A DNA stretch of 64,000 bases from Chromatiaceae bacterium (GTDB lineage Bacteria; Pseudomonadota; Gammaproteobacteria; Chromatiales; Chromatiaceae): positions 1,582,315-1,646,314 of the forward strand of contig CP037918.1 in the NCBI GenBank assembly GCA_019356535.1, written 5' to 3'. Positions 1 to 9,483 of the stretch are shown piece after piece (the first letter of the stretch is position 1; the number at the start of each line of letters is the position of its first letter). Under the pieces are notes generated by a model that saw only the letters and a program-made list of their open reading frames with translations, was not told the origin of the DNA and made no database searches. The translations under genes and the position numbers were made by a program.

Positions 1-522
1 GGGAGAGATGTTGAAACTGGCCATCGGGTTGCGTCCGGACATCGGGTTGTGGACGCTGGAGAAGATGGGAATCCGCTGTTGCCAGGCGTGCCCCGCAGGG
101 CCGATCTTCGACTGGTCGAGCTGCTGAACCAACTCGTTCATCTGTTGGATCAGCGCCGTATTGCCACCGATCTCATGGACAATATTGCTGGACACATCGC
201 GGTCGTATTGGCGCCGAAGTCCACGCTCGAAGACCAGGGACAGTGGCGCAAATGTGGCACTACGGAACCGGGTCGCCTGCGGGGTGACGGTGTAGCGATC
301 GGTGCTGGTCGTGATCGGCACGATGCTGGTGTGTACTGTCGAGATCGAGTCAAACCAGAAACCACCTGACCCGATGAACTCATCCTGTACCAGAAAAGTC
401 ATCTCCATGCGCCCCTGGCGATTGGAGGACAGGGTGTCGTCCGTACTGGCGTGAGTCAGGATCGGCGCTCCGCTCGTGAACGCAATCAGCATGAACAGAC
501 AAAAGCCCGCTACCCGTTTCAT
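1..522 (-). CDS. Hypothetical secreted protein, partial (3' end beyond window)
   Basis: The reading frame is open from an ATG at 522 to the window edge (174 codons). The ATG follows a GGAG about 11 bases upstream. The first ~26 residues have the form of a Sec signal peptide: MKR, then a hydrophobic stretch ending near HAS. The mature part is rich in Ser, Thr and Gln and contains a Phe/Gly-rich patch (GSGGFWF). I recognise no family. It starts 5 bases after the stop of the preceding minus-strand gene, so the two are probably co-transcribed. The function cannot be assigned; export is inferred from the signal peptide. Confidence 0.7.
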   Translation of the reverse strand, partial: MKRVAGFCLFMLIAFTSGAPILTHASTDDTLSSNRQGRMEMTFLVQDEFIGSGGFWFDSISTVHTSIVPITTSTDRYTVTPQATRFRSATFAPLSLVFERGLRRQYDRDVSSNIVHEIGGNTALIQQMNELVQQLDQSKIGPAGHAWQQRIPIFSSVHNPMSGRNPMASFNISP

Positions 523-526
523 GGCA

Positions 527-1492
527 TTACGCTCCTTTTCTTGTTTTTAGGGGTATTTTCTGGGTAAATGTTTTTGGGGAGACAAAAAGGAACCCATCAC
601 CCAGTTGCAGATGGACTTCATATCCGTCCATCAGCCATTCCATCGGGTTGGATGTGGGCTCGATCTCTGCCTTTACGCCCTGGAATGCGTTGACCAGGCG
701 CTGCGCGAAATCAAAACGCGCTGCGATCGCCTGTGGCGAGATGCCGACCTCTCCCTCCTCGGTAAACCAATCCGGTGAGATCAAGGCAGCGGCGGTTTCG
801 ACATCACCTTGGCCCACGGCCTGTGCAAAGGCCTGCATGACCATATGGGGCAAGTCTTCCGGGTCCGCGGCGGCAAAGCGCAGTTGTACAATTTTCGGGT
901 AATTGAGATAGACACGGCGACCGAACTCGACGGCAGCGGGAGTCGAAGACTGTGCATTCATCGGGGTCGGCTGGAGCAGCCCCCAGAAGATATCCTTCTC
1001 CTGCGCCGCGATCAGCTGGTCCAGCGAAGCCAGAATCCTCTCGTTTTCGATGAATGCACTGTCCCTGAACCGCCGAGCATCGAATACATGGCTTTTGGGC
1101 TGCCGCTCTCCGGGCAACCAGATGAACAACTCTCCCGGCTCCAGCACTTGTTCCTGGAACACAAGCTGACCAGTGAGACAGGCCATGAACAGGGCGTCGG
1201 CCGACACCCCCATCAGGGCGGCCGACTGATCCAGCCCTGTGACTTCGCGACCGAAGAACGTCGCAACATTGCCTTTTTGTCCCTCAAACAGCGCAATCAC
1301 GGGCTCCCTGGTGACGGCGCGCTCAAGAAAGTTCGCGGGGATGGGACCATAACGATTGGTACCCTCGTACCGGACATCAGCTGATGCAAACGGCGTCACG
1401 AGGCAGACCGCAAGGCCAAGAAAAGCACTGCGCAAACTGCCAGATAAGCGCAACTTTTCCCAAAGAAAGCAACGAGGACGATCGCCAATCAC
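527..1492 (-). CDS. Hypothetical secreted protein
   Basis: 321-residue protein of unknown function. Translation probably starts at a GTG at 1492, which has a strong GGAGG 7 bases upstream. Residues ~16-38 form a hydrophobic segment ending in SADVRYEG, consistent with a cleaved signal peptide. Residues ~215-290 (MQAFAQAVGQGDVETAAALIS, then a predicted strand-rich stretch) loosely resemble NTF2/SnoaL-like folds, but the match is too weak to name. The next secreted-protein gene follows after only 5 bases, so this is likely a two-gene unit. Export is inferred and no enzymatic motif is evident. Confidence 0.75.
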   Translation of the reverse strand: MIGDRPRCFLWEKLRLSGSLRSAFLGLAVCLVTPFASADVRYEGTNRYGPIPANFLERAVTREPVIALFEGQKGNVATFFGREVTGLDQSAALMGVSADALFMACLTGQLVFQEQVLEPGELFIWLPGERQPKSHVFDARRFRDSAFIENERILASLDQLIAAQEKDIFWGLLQPTPMNAQSSTPAAVEFGRRVYLNYPKIVQLRFAAADPEDLPHMVMQAFAQAVGQGDVETAAALISPDWFTEEGEVGISPQAIAARFDFAQRLVNAFQGVKAEIEPTSNPMEWLMDGYEVHLQLGDGFLFVSPKTFTQKIPLKTRKGA

Positions 1493-1859
1493 CTACTATC
1501 CTCCAAGGAAGTTCTGATCAAACTCCGAATTTCACCCTCGTGGATGAAAATCCATGGTGTGTTGCCCCACCGCTACTGAATATCGCTCAAGTCGCCCAGA
1601 AGCCAACCTTCGAGGGACATCTCATCGCTGTTTTCGCCCCCTTCCTGGGCCATCGGCATGCTCCAGGCACACTTATCCCGCCGTGGCCAGCAGGCGTCGT
1701 TTCACTCGGTACGGCCAGGCCAAGGCAAACTGCTTATTCAGCACGTGGGTACCCATGAACGAACCGCGGTAACGCATCTTGGCGAATCCGCTCTGCCGAT
1801 TGATGATATTGAGTGCCGGTTAAAGCCACCGAATTCCTGAACACTGTGCTGCACAAAAT
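1493..1859. other. Intergenic stretch, no gene recognised
   Basis: 367 bp between the secreted-protein gene and a decayed IS5 transposase. Several short open frames cross it on the plus strand, but none has a convincing ribosome binding site or family resemblance. Apart from the GTG start region at its left edge I see no structured element. Confidence 0.5.
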
Positions 1860-2270
1860 TCACGCTGCCTCGCTTGCACACCAAGCCCTCGCTTCCATCT
1901 CCCGCAGGATAGTGCTCACCAGGTCGTGACGATCCAGCAGGTGACGGAAGTGGCCGATCGCGCTCTCATCCGGCACCAGGTTCACGGCCAGATCGAGGCC
2001 GACAAACCGGCAATAGAAGAGCACCTTGTAGAGTGCCTCTTTCATGGCCGGATCGGAGTAGTCGAAAAAGTGCTGCAGCAGACGGATGCGCAGCACCTGC
2101 TCCAGGGGAATCGGGAGCCCACCATTGCCGAGCTTGGGACAATGGGAGTCCATGCCGGCAACGCCTCGTCGCCAGGGAATGATGCGGTCCATCTCAATGA
2201 GAAAGCACTCCCTGCGCGGATGCCTGCTGCACTTCATCAGTCAGGCACCGGTCAGACCGGGTTGCTTCAT
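1860..2270 (-). pseudogene. IS5-family transposase, N-terminal remnant
   Basis: The frame begins with MKQPGLTGA, hits an in-frame TGA, then continues through the IS5 N-terminal signature: a RRECFLIEMDRIIPW block, PIPLEQVLRIRLLQ, SDPAMKEALY, and DESAIGHFRHLLDRHDL (DUF772-like region). The catalytic DDE domain is absent: after LREMEA the frame runs into unrelated residues and stops. It is a dead fragment with one nonsense codon and a lost C-terminus. No intact inverted repeats were found around it. It marks an old insertion between the secreted-protein pair and the TRAP operon. Confidence 0.8.
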
Positions 2271-2638
2271 GGATTCAGGCGTTCAATGCTGCTACAAGAC
2301 AAGGCGATTTGCGCATGAAGAGGAACCTTTTCGAGGCTCCCCCAAGTAGATAACACAAGACGTAAACAGATATATGGCAATGATACCTTGTGCGTGACCT
2401 GCAGGAAATATCTTCAGATCCCACCTCGCGATAGGCCCCCTTCCGTTCGGGTCACGGTGCTGCGCACCCTGCCTGGCACACACAACAAGACCGCCCTCGT
2501 CTGAGGGCGGCCAATACCTTTTCATCGGCCAGCCGCATGCCAGCCTTCCGTTAACTCAAGTGCTGCAACACTTTTTCCAGACGCCCCAAATGTTCCCAGG
2601 ACAGTAATGCCGCAGGCGGGGGGGGCTGGGAGGAGAGG
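2271..2638. other. Intergenic stretch downstream of uspA
   Basis: About 370 bp with no gene I can support. It holds the hairpin at 2491-2510, described separately, and a run of seven G just before the end of the usp gene. The 77-codon minus-strand frame here has no recognisable homology or ribosome binding site. Confidence 0.5.
2491..2510 (-). terminator. Candidate terminator after uspA
   Basis: Perfect 8-bp stem CCGCCCTC / GAGGGCGG with a 4-base loop. On the minus strand it is followed by TCTTGTTGT. It lies about 130 bp past the usp stop codon. The T-tract is broken, so efficiency is uncertain. Confidence 0.5.
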
Positions 2639-3088
2639 TCAGGTCAGGCAGGCCCCCTGCTCACCAGGCCGCAGCAGCAGTACCGAGCAGGGCGCACGCT
2701 CGGCCACCTTCTGTGCACAGGAGCCGACCAGCACGCTCTCGGCCCAGCCCTTGTCGCAGTGCGGCATGATCACCAGATCCACTGCCTCCTCCTTGGCCAC
2801 ACGCAGGATACGTTTCCAGTGCGTGCCCTGCTCCACCCGGGTCTTCACCGGACGGGAAAAGACACCGCTGGCAAAGTCAGCGAGCTGGCGCTCGACCTCG
2901 CGCCGTGCCTGCTGCTCGACGTCCGGGGGGAAATAGCTGGCCACGATCGCCATGCCAAAGCCGGGCATCACGGTCATGACCTTGATCTCGGCATCGAAGG
3001 TTTCGGCGAGGTGCTCGACATCGGCGGCAAAGCCGGCAGCGAACTCGGCATGGGCCAGGTCGACAGGATAGAGAATCTTTTTGAACAT
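2639..3088 (-). CDS. Universal stress protein, UspA family
   Basis: 149 residues from ATG 3088 (MFKKILYPVDL), a standard UspA start; the upstream in-frame extension overlaps the TRAP permease gene and is unlikely to be translated. The family fold is shown by the N-terminal KILYPVDLA strand, DLVIMPHCDKGW in the middle and the C-terminal VGSCAQKVAERAPCSVLLLRP, which resembles the G-2X-G-9X-G(S/T) nucleotide-binding tail in degenerate form. It is the last gene of the TRAP operon, 14 bases after the permease. UspA proteins are often encoded with TRAP transporters and are thought to bind nucleotide and modulate uptake. The substrate link is unknown. Confidence 0.9.
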   Translation of the reverse strand: MFKKILYPVDLAHAEFAAGFAADVEHLAETFDAEIKVMTVMPGFGMAIVASYFPPDVEQQARREVERQLADFASGVFSRPVKTRVEQGTHWKRILRVAKEEAVDLVIMPHCDKGWAESVLVGSCAQKVAERAPCSVLLLRPGEQGACLT

Positions 3089-3102
3089 GGCGCGATACTC
3101 CC

Positions 3103-5688
3103 TTACGCGATGGCCGGCGCCTGCCGGCGCGCGCGTGCCTTCTGCAGGAAGACGATCAGTCCCAGCAACAACAAGGCGGGCACGAACACCCATTGCTTGG
3201 CGGGTCGGTCGGTCGGCATCTGCACGTTGACGATCTCCTGGTCGAAGTCCAGCCCGGTCTTCTCGGCGGGGCTGCCGAAGACCACGTTGTCGATCAGGGC
3301 CTTGCCATTCTCCTCGCGCAGTTCGATACCGGCCGCCAGCAAGCGTTCCATGCCATCCTGCCCCTCACCCAGCGGCAGGATCACCGTCTTGCGGAAGGGC
3401 TTGCCGCTGTCCTTCTCGCCAGCGACCGTCAGGCGCAGACGGCTACCCGGCGGTTGCGCGGCTGCCAACTGCACAACCTCGCTACCCGGCCGCTCGTCGA
3501 ATGGCGGATAGATCTGGTCCCACCAGAAGCCCGGGCGGAACAGGGTGAAGGTGATCAGCAACATCGCCAGGGTCTCCCACAGGCGGTTGCGGGTGAAGAA
3601 CCACCCTTGGGTGGCTGCCGCGAAGGTGAGCATGCCGATCACCGCACCGGCAATGACCACAATGGCGTGCAGCGCATCTTCTACCCCGATCATCAGCAAC
3701 TCGGTGTTGAAGATGAACATGAACGGCAGGATAGCGGTGCGGATATCGTAGGCGAAGCCCTGGATACCGGTGCGAATGGGGTCACCTTGCGAGATGGCGG
3801 CCGCGGCGAAGGCCGCCAGCCCCACCGGCGGGGTGTCGTCGGCAAGGATGCCGAAATAGAACACGAAAAGGTGCACCGCCACCAGCGGTACGATCAGACC
3901 CTGCTCTGCCCCCAGAGTCACGATCACCGGGGCCATCAAGGTAGAGACCACGATGTAGTTGGCGGTGGTCGGCAGGCCCATGCCCAGGATCAGGCTGATC
4001 AATGCAGTGAACAGCAGGATCAGCGGCAGATTGCCTCCGGAGATGAACTCCACGAACTCGGTCATCACCAGGCCGATGCCGGTGAGTGTCACCGTGCCCA
4101 CTACGATGCCGGCCGCCGCGGTCGCCACACCGATACCGATCATGTTGCGCGCACCGTCCGACAGGCCGTGCAAGAGATCGTCGAAGCCGTCACGCAGGGT
4201 ATGCCCCTTCCCCGTCTGGCCGCGGAAGAAGGCCTTGATCGGGCGCTGAGTGAGCAGCACGAACATCATGAACACCGTGGCCCAGAAGGCCGACAGTCCA
4301 GGCGACAACCGTTCCACGGTAAGCGACCAGATCAGCACCACCACCGGCAGCAGGAAGTAATAACCGGCGGTGGCCGTCTCCTTCAGATCGGGCAGCTCGG
4401 TGATCTCGTGGCGCGTGTCCAGTTCGGGCACAGTACAGGCCAGCTTGACCAGGCCGATGTAGGCGGCCACCAGCAGCACCGAGGCCACCCAGGGCGTGGC
4501 CTCGCCGGCCACGGTCTTGATCCATCCCAGACCGTAATACACCACGGCGGTGAGCACCATGAGCACCAGAACCGTGAACAGGAAACTGGTCAGCGCGCGC
4601 AGCAGATTGCTGGGCTTGCGCCGCGGCAGCCCCTTGAGGTTCAGCTTGCAGGCCTCGAGATGCACGATGTAGACCAGCGCAATGTAGGAGATCAGCGCCG
4701 GCAGAAAGGCGTGCTTGATCACCTCGAGGTATGAAATACCGACATATTCCACCATCAGGAAGGCCGCCGCGCCCATGATGGGTGGCGTGAGCTGGCCGTT
4801 GGTGGACGAGGCCACCTCGACCGCACCCGCCTTCTCGGCACTGAAGCCCACGCGGCGCATCAAGGGAATGGTGAAGGTACCGGTGGTAACCACGTTGGCG
4901 ATGGACGAACCCGACACCATGCCAGTCAGCGCCGAAGACACCACCGCCGCCTTGGCCGGCCCGCCGCGCATGTGCCCCATGGCGGCGAAGGCGACGCGGA
5001 TGAAATAGTTGCCTGCACCGGCGCGCTCGAGCAGCGAGCCGAAGAGCACGAACATGAACACCATGCTGGTCGAGACACCCAGCGCGATGCCGAACACGCC
5101 CTCGGTGGACAACCAGTAGTGGCCCATGCCCTTGGTCAGGCTGGCCCCCTTGTGCGCGATCACGTCCGGCATCCAGGGACCGGCAAAGGCATAGAGCATG
5201 AACACGCCGGCGACCACCATCAGCGGCGGCCCCAAGGCACGGCGCGTGGCTTCGAGCAGTACCGCCATGCCGGTCACGGCCACCACCAGGTCGAGGGTGG
5301 TCGGGTTGCCAGGCCGGTCGGCCAGCTCAGCGTAGAAGATGTACAGATAAGCGGCGCAGAAGGCACCCACCAGACCTACGATCCAATCCTGCGCGGGGAT
5401 GTAGTCACGCGGCGAGGAGCGGAAGGTAGGATAAGCAATGAACGCCAGCAGGATGGAAAACGCCAGATGGATGGCGCGGGCCTCCGTGTCGTTCAAGATG
5501 AAAATATTGAAGGTGAACGGCAGTGGTGATGAATACCACAACTGGAACAGCGACCAGACCAGCGGAATGCCGAACAGCAGCGCCTTGGGCAGTTTTCCCC
5601 TGGGCGCCCTGGCCCCGGCATCGGCCTCGGCAATGATCGCCTCGGCGGCCTGAAGATCGGGCGCAGCTTGCTTATCGTCCTGGGCCAT
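3103..5688 (-). CDS. TRAP transporter permease, fused 4TM/12TM subunits (TAXI type)
   Basis: 861 residues, the usual size for fused TRAP permeases. The inner-membrane protein combines the small (DctQ-like) and large (DctM-like) subunits that carry a ligand delivered by a periplasmic TAXI protein, driven by an ion gradient. Many hydrophobic segments are visible. Conserved large-subunit stretches include ALTGMVSGSSIANVVTTG, SSTNGQLTPPIMGAAAF and LGMGLPTTANYIV. After the last core helix, the C-terminal ~150 residues carry a soluble segment (FGSPAEKTGLDFDQEI, then PADRP-like PTDRPAKQW) and a final helix, matching the DUF3394 extension. It lies between the TAXI gene upstream and uspA downstream. 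The substrate cannot be read from sequence. Confidence 0.95.
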   Translation of the reverse strand: MAQDDKQAAPDLQAAEAIIAEADAGARAPRGKLPKALLFGIPLVWSLFQLWYSSPLPFTFNIFILNDTEARAIHLAFSILLAFIAYPTFRSSPRDYIPAQDWIVGLVGAFCAAYLYIFYAELADRPGNPTTLDLVVAVTGMAVLLEATRRALGPPLMVVAGVFMLYAFAGPWMPDVIAHKGASLTKGMGHYWLSTEGVFGIALGVSTSMVFMFVLFGSLLERAGAGNYFIRVAFAAMGHMRGGPAKAAVVSSALTGMVSGSSIANVVTTGTFTIPLMRRVGFSAEKAGAVEVASSTNGQLTPPIMGAAAFLMVEYVGISYLEVIKHAFLPALISYIALVYIVHLEACKLNLKGLPRRKPSNLLRALTSFLFTVLVLMVLTAVVYYGLGWIKTVAGEATPWVASVLLVAAYIGLVKLACTVPELDTRHEITELPDLKETATAGYYFLLPVVVLIWSLTVERLSPGLSAFWATVFMMFVLLTQRPIKAFFRGQTGKGHTLRDGFDDLLHGLSDGARNMIGIGVATAAAGIVVGTVTLTGIGLVMTEFVEFISGGNLPLILLFTALISLILGMGLPTTANYIVVSTLMAPVIVTLGAEQGLIVPLVAVHLFVFYFGILADDTPPVGLAAFAAAAISQGDPIRTGIQGFAYDIRTAILPFMFIFNTELLMIGVEDALHAIVVIAGAVIGMLTFAAATQGWFFTRNRLWETLAMLLITFTLFRPGFWWDQIYPPFDERPGSEVVQLAAAQPPGSRLRLTVAGEKDSGKPFRKTVILPLGEGQDGMERLLAAGIELREENGKALIDNVVFGSPAEKTGLDFDQEIVNVQMPTDRPAKQWVFVPALLLLGLIVFLQKARARRQAPAIA

Positions 5689-5748
5689 GGACGGACTCCC
5701 CCTCGTTGGACAGCTTCGTGTGCGAAGTCTTGCTTGTTGTCACTAAAG

Positions 5749-5777
5749 ACGAACCGGGGCGCCTGGCCCCGGTTCGT
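5749..5777 (-). terminator. Intercistronic hairpin between TAXI and TRAP permease genes
   Basis: Arms ACGAACCGGGG and CCCCGGTTCGT form an 11-bp perfect stem with a short GC loop, in the 96-bp gap between the binding-protein and permease genes. On the minus strand it is followed by CTTTAG, a poor T-tract. It is more likely a partial terminator or 3'-end stabiliser that keeps binding-protein mRNA in excess over permease mRNA. Confidence 0.6.
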
Positions 5778-5784
5778 CAGGCGG

Positions 5785-6768
5785 TCACATCAGACCGGCT
5801 TCCTTATAGTACTTGATCGCGCCCGGATGCAGCGGGGCGGACAGGCCGTCCTTGATCATCTCTTCCTTCTTCAGGTTCTTGAAGGCAGGATGCAGCTTGC
5901 GGAAGGTGTCGAAGTTCTCGAACACCGCCTTCACCAGATTGTAGACGACTTCGTCGGGCACCTTGGCCGAGGTCACCAGGGTGGCACCCACGCCGAAGGT
6001 CTGCACGTCGTTGGGATTACCGCGATACATGCCGCCCGGGATGGTGGCCTTGCGGTAGTAATCGTGCTCGGCAACCAGCTTGTCGATCGCCGGACCAGCG
6101 ACGTTCACCAGCACCGCATCACAGGAGGTGGTGGCCTCCTTGATCGAGCCGGAGGGGTGACCGACGGTAAACACCATGGCATCGATCTTGTTGTCGCACA
6201 GCGCCTTGGACTGCTCGGAAGACTTCAGCTCGGAAGCCAGCTTGAAATCCTTCATGGTCCAGCCCTTGGCCTTCATCACCACTTCCATGGTGCCGCGCTG
6301 ACCGGAACCCGGGTTACCCACGTTGACGCGCTTGCCCTTCAGGTCATCGAAGTTCTTGATGCCGGAATCGGCGCGTGCCACCACGGTGAACGGCTCGGGG
6401 TGAATGGAGAACACCGCGCGCAGATCCTTGTTGGGACCGGCATCCTTGAACTTGCTGGTACCGTGATAGGCATGATACTGCCAGTCGGACTGAGCCACGC
6501 CGAGGTCCAGCTCGCCGTTGCGGATGGCGTTGAGGTTGTAGATCGAGCCACCGGTGCTCTCCACCGAGCAGCGAATACCGTGCTGCTTGCGGGTCTTGTT
6601 GAGCAGACGGCAGATAGCGCCGCCGGTCGGATAGTACACACCAGTCACGCCACCGGTACCAATGGTGACGAAGCGCTGCTCGGCGGCCTGTGCGGTACCG
6701 AGCAGACCAGTGCCCAGGACAAGCCCGGCGCTCAGCAGCAGACTGCCCATGCGTTTCTTATCAAACAT
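5785..6768 (-). CDS. TAXI family TRAP transporter solute-binding protein
   Basis: 327 residues from ATG 6768, preceded by AGGAG. Residues 1-29 are a Sec signal peptide ending at AQA. The mature N-terminus [22 protein letters not shown] is the hallmark of TAXI periplasmic receptors, followed by [31 protein letters not shown] and [17 protein letters not shown]. It binds a small solute and hands it to the fused permease encoded next. It is the first gene of an operon with that permease and uspA; the hairpin downstream would favour higher expression of this subunit. TAXI proteins bind glutamate or other organic acids in characterised cases. The ligand here is unknown. Confidence 0.95.
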   Translation of the reverse strand: MFDKKRMGSLLLSAGLVLGTGLLGTAQAAEQRFVTIGTGGVTGVYYPTGGAICRLLNKTRKQHGIRCSVESTGGSIYNLNAIRNGELDLGVAQSDWQYHAYHGTSKFKDAGPNKDLRAVFSIHPEPFTVVARADSGIKNFDDLKGKRVNVGNPGSGQRGTMEVVMKAKGWTMKDFKLASELKSSEQSKALCDNKIDAMVFTVGHPSGSIKEATTSCDAVLVNVAGPAIDKLVAEHDYYRKATIPGGMYRGNPNDVQTFGVGATLVTSAKVPDEVVYNLVKAVFENFDTFRKLHPAFKNLKKEEMIKDGLSAPLHPGAIKYYKEAGLM

Positions 6769-6936
6769 TATGAAGCTCCTTGGCTGGTTGTTGTTGAAGA
6801 ATAATACCCCCCGGCATCGCACCGAAGGGACCAGCTGCGGACAGCAGGTTTGCGAAAGATAGCGCCTATCCGTGTTTCATTCCAGCATGGAGTCCGATCG
6901 AAGCCATGCGGGAATATCGCGACCGTGAGACAGGCA

Positions 6937-8040
6937 TCATTCCGCCAGCGCCTCGGCCTTGACCTGCGCGTAAACTGCCATGCCGGGCACGAGCCCCAGG
7001 CGATCGAGCGACTTGCGGGTGATACGTGCCAGCAGCGGCACACCCTGCACATCCAGACGCAACAGGACCTGCGCAGCATCGACTAGCCTGATCGCCTCGA
7101 TGCACGCGGCGAAACAGTTGAGGATGCTGGTGTCGCGCGGCGGTTGCAGGGCGATACTCACGTCGCGCGCCCGTACCACCACGCGCACCGGCGTACCCGG
7201 CTCGGCTTCCACCAGGGGTAGCGTGAAACGCCCACCGGAAAATTCGATCTGGCTGAGATGATAGGCCGTATCGTGCGCAGCCACCACGCCATCAACCACG
7301 ACCTCGGCCTCGTCGCCCGCGCCCCCAGCCACATCCAATCGTGCCAGTACCTCGCCCACCGGTCCGACAGCCCGCACTCGGCCTGCCTCCATGATTGCGA
7401 GATGATCGGCAAGGCAGGCCACTTCATCCATGGCATGCGTGACATACAGCACCGGAATGGCCAGCTCGCGATGCAGGCGCTCCAGGTACGGCAGGATCTC
7501 CCGCTTGCGTGCGCGATCGAGCGCCGCCAGGGGCTCGTCGAGCAACAACAGCCTTGGGTCGAGCACCAGCGCACGCGCGATGGCCACGCGCTGTCGCTCG
7601 CCACCCGAAAGCGCCTGCGGACGCCGTTGGCGCAACGCCGCGATATCGAGCAGCGCCACGACCTGCTCCAGTCGCTTCTCGTCGGCCGCACGCAAGCGCC
7701 GCAAGCCGAAACGGAGATTGCCTTCCACCGTCAGGTGCGGGAACAGGCTGGCCTCCTGGAAGACGTACCCCAACGGCCGGCGATGTACCGGCATACGATA
7801 CCCCGTGTCCTGCCAAGTCTCACCGTTGATCCGCACAAAACCGGACGCCTCGGGCTCCAAGCCGGCGATGCAACGCAACAAGGTAGTCTTGCCACAGCCC
7901 GACGGACCGAACAGAGCGGTCACACCCGTGCCCGGCAGGCACAAATCCACCGCCAGCGAAAAATTCGGCCGCCGCAACTGCAGACGGATGTGCAGCTCGC
8001 CGGTTTCAGCCACGAGCGCCCCGTCCCGGTCGCAAGACAT
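6937..8040 (-). CDS. modC: Molybdate ABC transporter ATP-binding protein ModC
   Basis: ATPase of the molybdate importer, acting at the cytoplasmic face of the membrane. Walker A is [10 protein letters not shown], the Q-loop lies in YVFQEASLF, the signature is [15 protein letters not shown], Walker B is [12 protein letters not shown], and the H-loop is in VTHAMDE. The C-terminal ~65 residues ([15 protein letters not shown] to [19 protein letters not shown]) form a TOBE/MOP-like domain that binds molybdate in this family. An ATG at 8040 is used here, overlapping modB by 35 bases. A GTG at 8013, overlapping the modB stop as GTGGCTGA, is an equally plausible start. It is the last gene of modABC. 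Confidence 0.95.
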   Translation of the reverse strand: MSCDRDGALVAETGELHIRLQLRRPNFSLAVDLCLPGTGVTALFGPSGCGKTTLLRCIAGLEPEASGFVRINGETWQDTGYRMPVHRRPLGYVFQEASLFPHLTVEGNLRFGLRRLRAADEKRLEQVVALLDIAALRQRRPQALSGGERQRVAIARALVLDPRLLLLDEPLAALDRARKREILPYLERLHRELAIPVLYVTHAMDEVACLADHLAIMEAGRVRAVGPVGEVLARLDVAGGAGDEAEVVVDGVVAAHDTAYHLSQIEFSGGRFTLPLVEAEPGTPVRVVVRARDVSIALQPPRDTSILNCFAACIEAIRLVDAAQVLLRLDVQGVPLLARITRKSLDRLGLVPGMAVYAQVKAEALAE

Positions 8041-8683
8041 GTACCAGCAGCAGCATCGCGAAGGAGAACCCCAGCAACACCGCCGCCAGCCGGTTGGCAT
8101 CGGCATAGGCCAATGCCTCGACGTGATCGAACACCCGTAGCGAAGCGACCTGGGTCTCGCCGGGCAGATTGCCGCCGATCATCAGTACCACACCGAACTC
8201 ACCCACCGTGTGCGCAAAGGTCAAGGCCATGGCGGTGAGATAACCGGACCAGGCCAAGGGCACGACCACGTGAAAGAAGGCATCCAGTGGCGAGGCCCGC
8301 AGGGTCGCGGCCACCTCCAGAGGGCGCCGTCCAATGGACTCAAAGGCGTTCTGCAAGGGCTGCACCATGAAGGGCAGGGAATACACCACCGATGCGACCA
8401 CCAGGCCTTCGAAGGTGAACACCAGTGGCGGCAGGCCCAGCGCCGCCGCGACCTGTCCGAGCGGCCCGTCCGGGCCCATGGCCACCAGCAGATAGAAACC
8501 CAGCACCGAGGGCGGCAGCACCAGGGGCAAGGCCACTACGGCATCGAGCGGGGCCTTCCACCAGCCCTCGCTGCGCGCCAACCACCAGGCCAGTGGGGTG
8601 CCGATCAGCAACAGGATGACGGTGACCACGCTCGCCAGCTTCAAGGTCAACCACAGCGCCTGCCAGTCAGCCGTGGCCAGCAT
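8006..8683 (-). CDS. modB: Molybdate ABC transporter permease ModB
   Basis: 225-residue inner-membrane permease with about five hydrophobic segments. The central part [31 protein letters not shown] contains the EAA-type loop that contacts ModC, and [10 protein letters not shown] is typical of ModB. It starts 3 bases after the modA stop and overlaps modC, so it is translationally coupled in modABC. It works with ModA to import molybdate, the metal source for the pterin cofactor genes later in the window. Confidence 0.95.
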   Translation of the reverse strand: MLATADWQALWLTLKLASVVTVILLLIGTPLAWWLARSEGWWKAPLDAVVALPLVLPPSVLGFYLLVAMGPDGPLGQVAAALGLPPLVFTFEGLVVASVVYSLPFMVQPLQNAFESIGRRPLEVAATLRASPLDAFFHVVVPLAWSGYLTAMALTFAHTVGEFGVVLMIGGNLPGETQVASLRVFDHVEALAYADANRLAAVLLGFSFAMLLLVHVLRPGRGARG

Positions 8684-8686
8684 GGC

Positions 8687-9454
8687 TTACTCTCCCTCCG
8701 GTGGTGGTTCGAAACCGAAGCGCCGCAGGATGGCGCGCGCTGCCCCGCTCTGCACATAATCGGCAAAAGCCTGCGCCAGTGGCTTACCCGCCCCATGCCG
8801 GGTGACGATGAAACCCTGTACCAGCGGGGAATGCAGCTCGGGCGGTATGCGTACATGACTGCCTTGCAAGGCCAAGGTGGGACTGAGCGCCAGGGACAGC
8901 GCAATCACCCCCACCTGTGCATTGCCGCTCGACGCCAGTTGCGCGGTCTGTGCGATGTTCTCCCCCATCACCAGACGAGGCCGCAGCCGCTCCCACAGAC
9001 CGGTGGCACGCAAAGCCTCTTCGGCACGACGACCATAAGGCGCATGCCTCGGGTTCGCGATGGCAATACGCGCGATGGACGGATCAAGCAGATCGCCCAG
9101 GGTGAACCCCTGCATGTCCCGGTCGCGACTCCAGAGTACCAGGTGTCCCAGGGCATAAGGGCGTGCCGGCCCCGCAGACAACCCCTGCGCCACCAGCTGG
9201 CGCGGATAACGGATATCCGCAGAAAAATACAGATCGAAGGGCGCACCTTGCCGGATCTGTGCATGGAAGCGCCCCGAAGAGCCATATACCACCTCGACGC
9301 GGTCCCGCGGGCGATCGCGCAGAAAATCCGCCACCAGCTCACGCATGGCGAACTGCATGTCGGACGCGGCAGCGATCACGACAGTATCGGCCAGTGTCAT
9401 GGCCGGCACCAGACACACCATCAGCAGGTAGAGAATGCGGGGCATCGTCTTCAT
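8687..9454 (-). CDS. modA: Molybdate-binding protein ModA
   Basis: Periplasmic receptor for molybdate. ATG 9454 (MKTMPRILYLL) gives a compact signal peptide cleaved near TLA; the longer frame to 9484 adds charged residues and is less likely. The ModA-type start of the mature protein, VVIAAASDMQFAMRELVADF, is followed by VEVVYGSSGRFHAQIRQGAPFD and a C-terminal FIVTRHGAGKPLAQAFADYV. It is the first gene of modABC. No ModE-like operator was recognised; the upstream DNA is IS1380 debris ending ~30 bp before the start, so the promoter may lie in or have been altered by it. Confidence 0.93.
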   Translation of the reverse strand: MKTMPRILYLLMVCLVPAMTLADTVVIAAASDMQFAMRELVADFLRDRPRDRVEVVYGSSGRFHAQIRQGAPFDLYFSADIRYPRQLVAQGLSAGPARPYALGHLVLWSRDRDMQGFTLGDLLDPSIARIAIANPRHAPYGRRAEEALRATGLWERLRPRLVMGENIAQTAQLASSGNAQVGVIALSLALSPTLALQGSHVRIPPELHSPLVQGFIVTRHGAGKPLAQAFADYVQSGAARAILRRFGFEPPPEGE

Positions 9455-9483
9455 TCGGATTCGAAGATCCCGGTGGCCGGGCA

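Noticed and set aside
3193..4734. 513-codon plus-strand frame across the TRAP permease gene
   Set aside because: It is the antisense shadow of the permease: His/Gln/Gly-rich low-complexity residues, no ribosome binding site and no family match, while the minus strand encodes a full conserved transporter.
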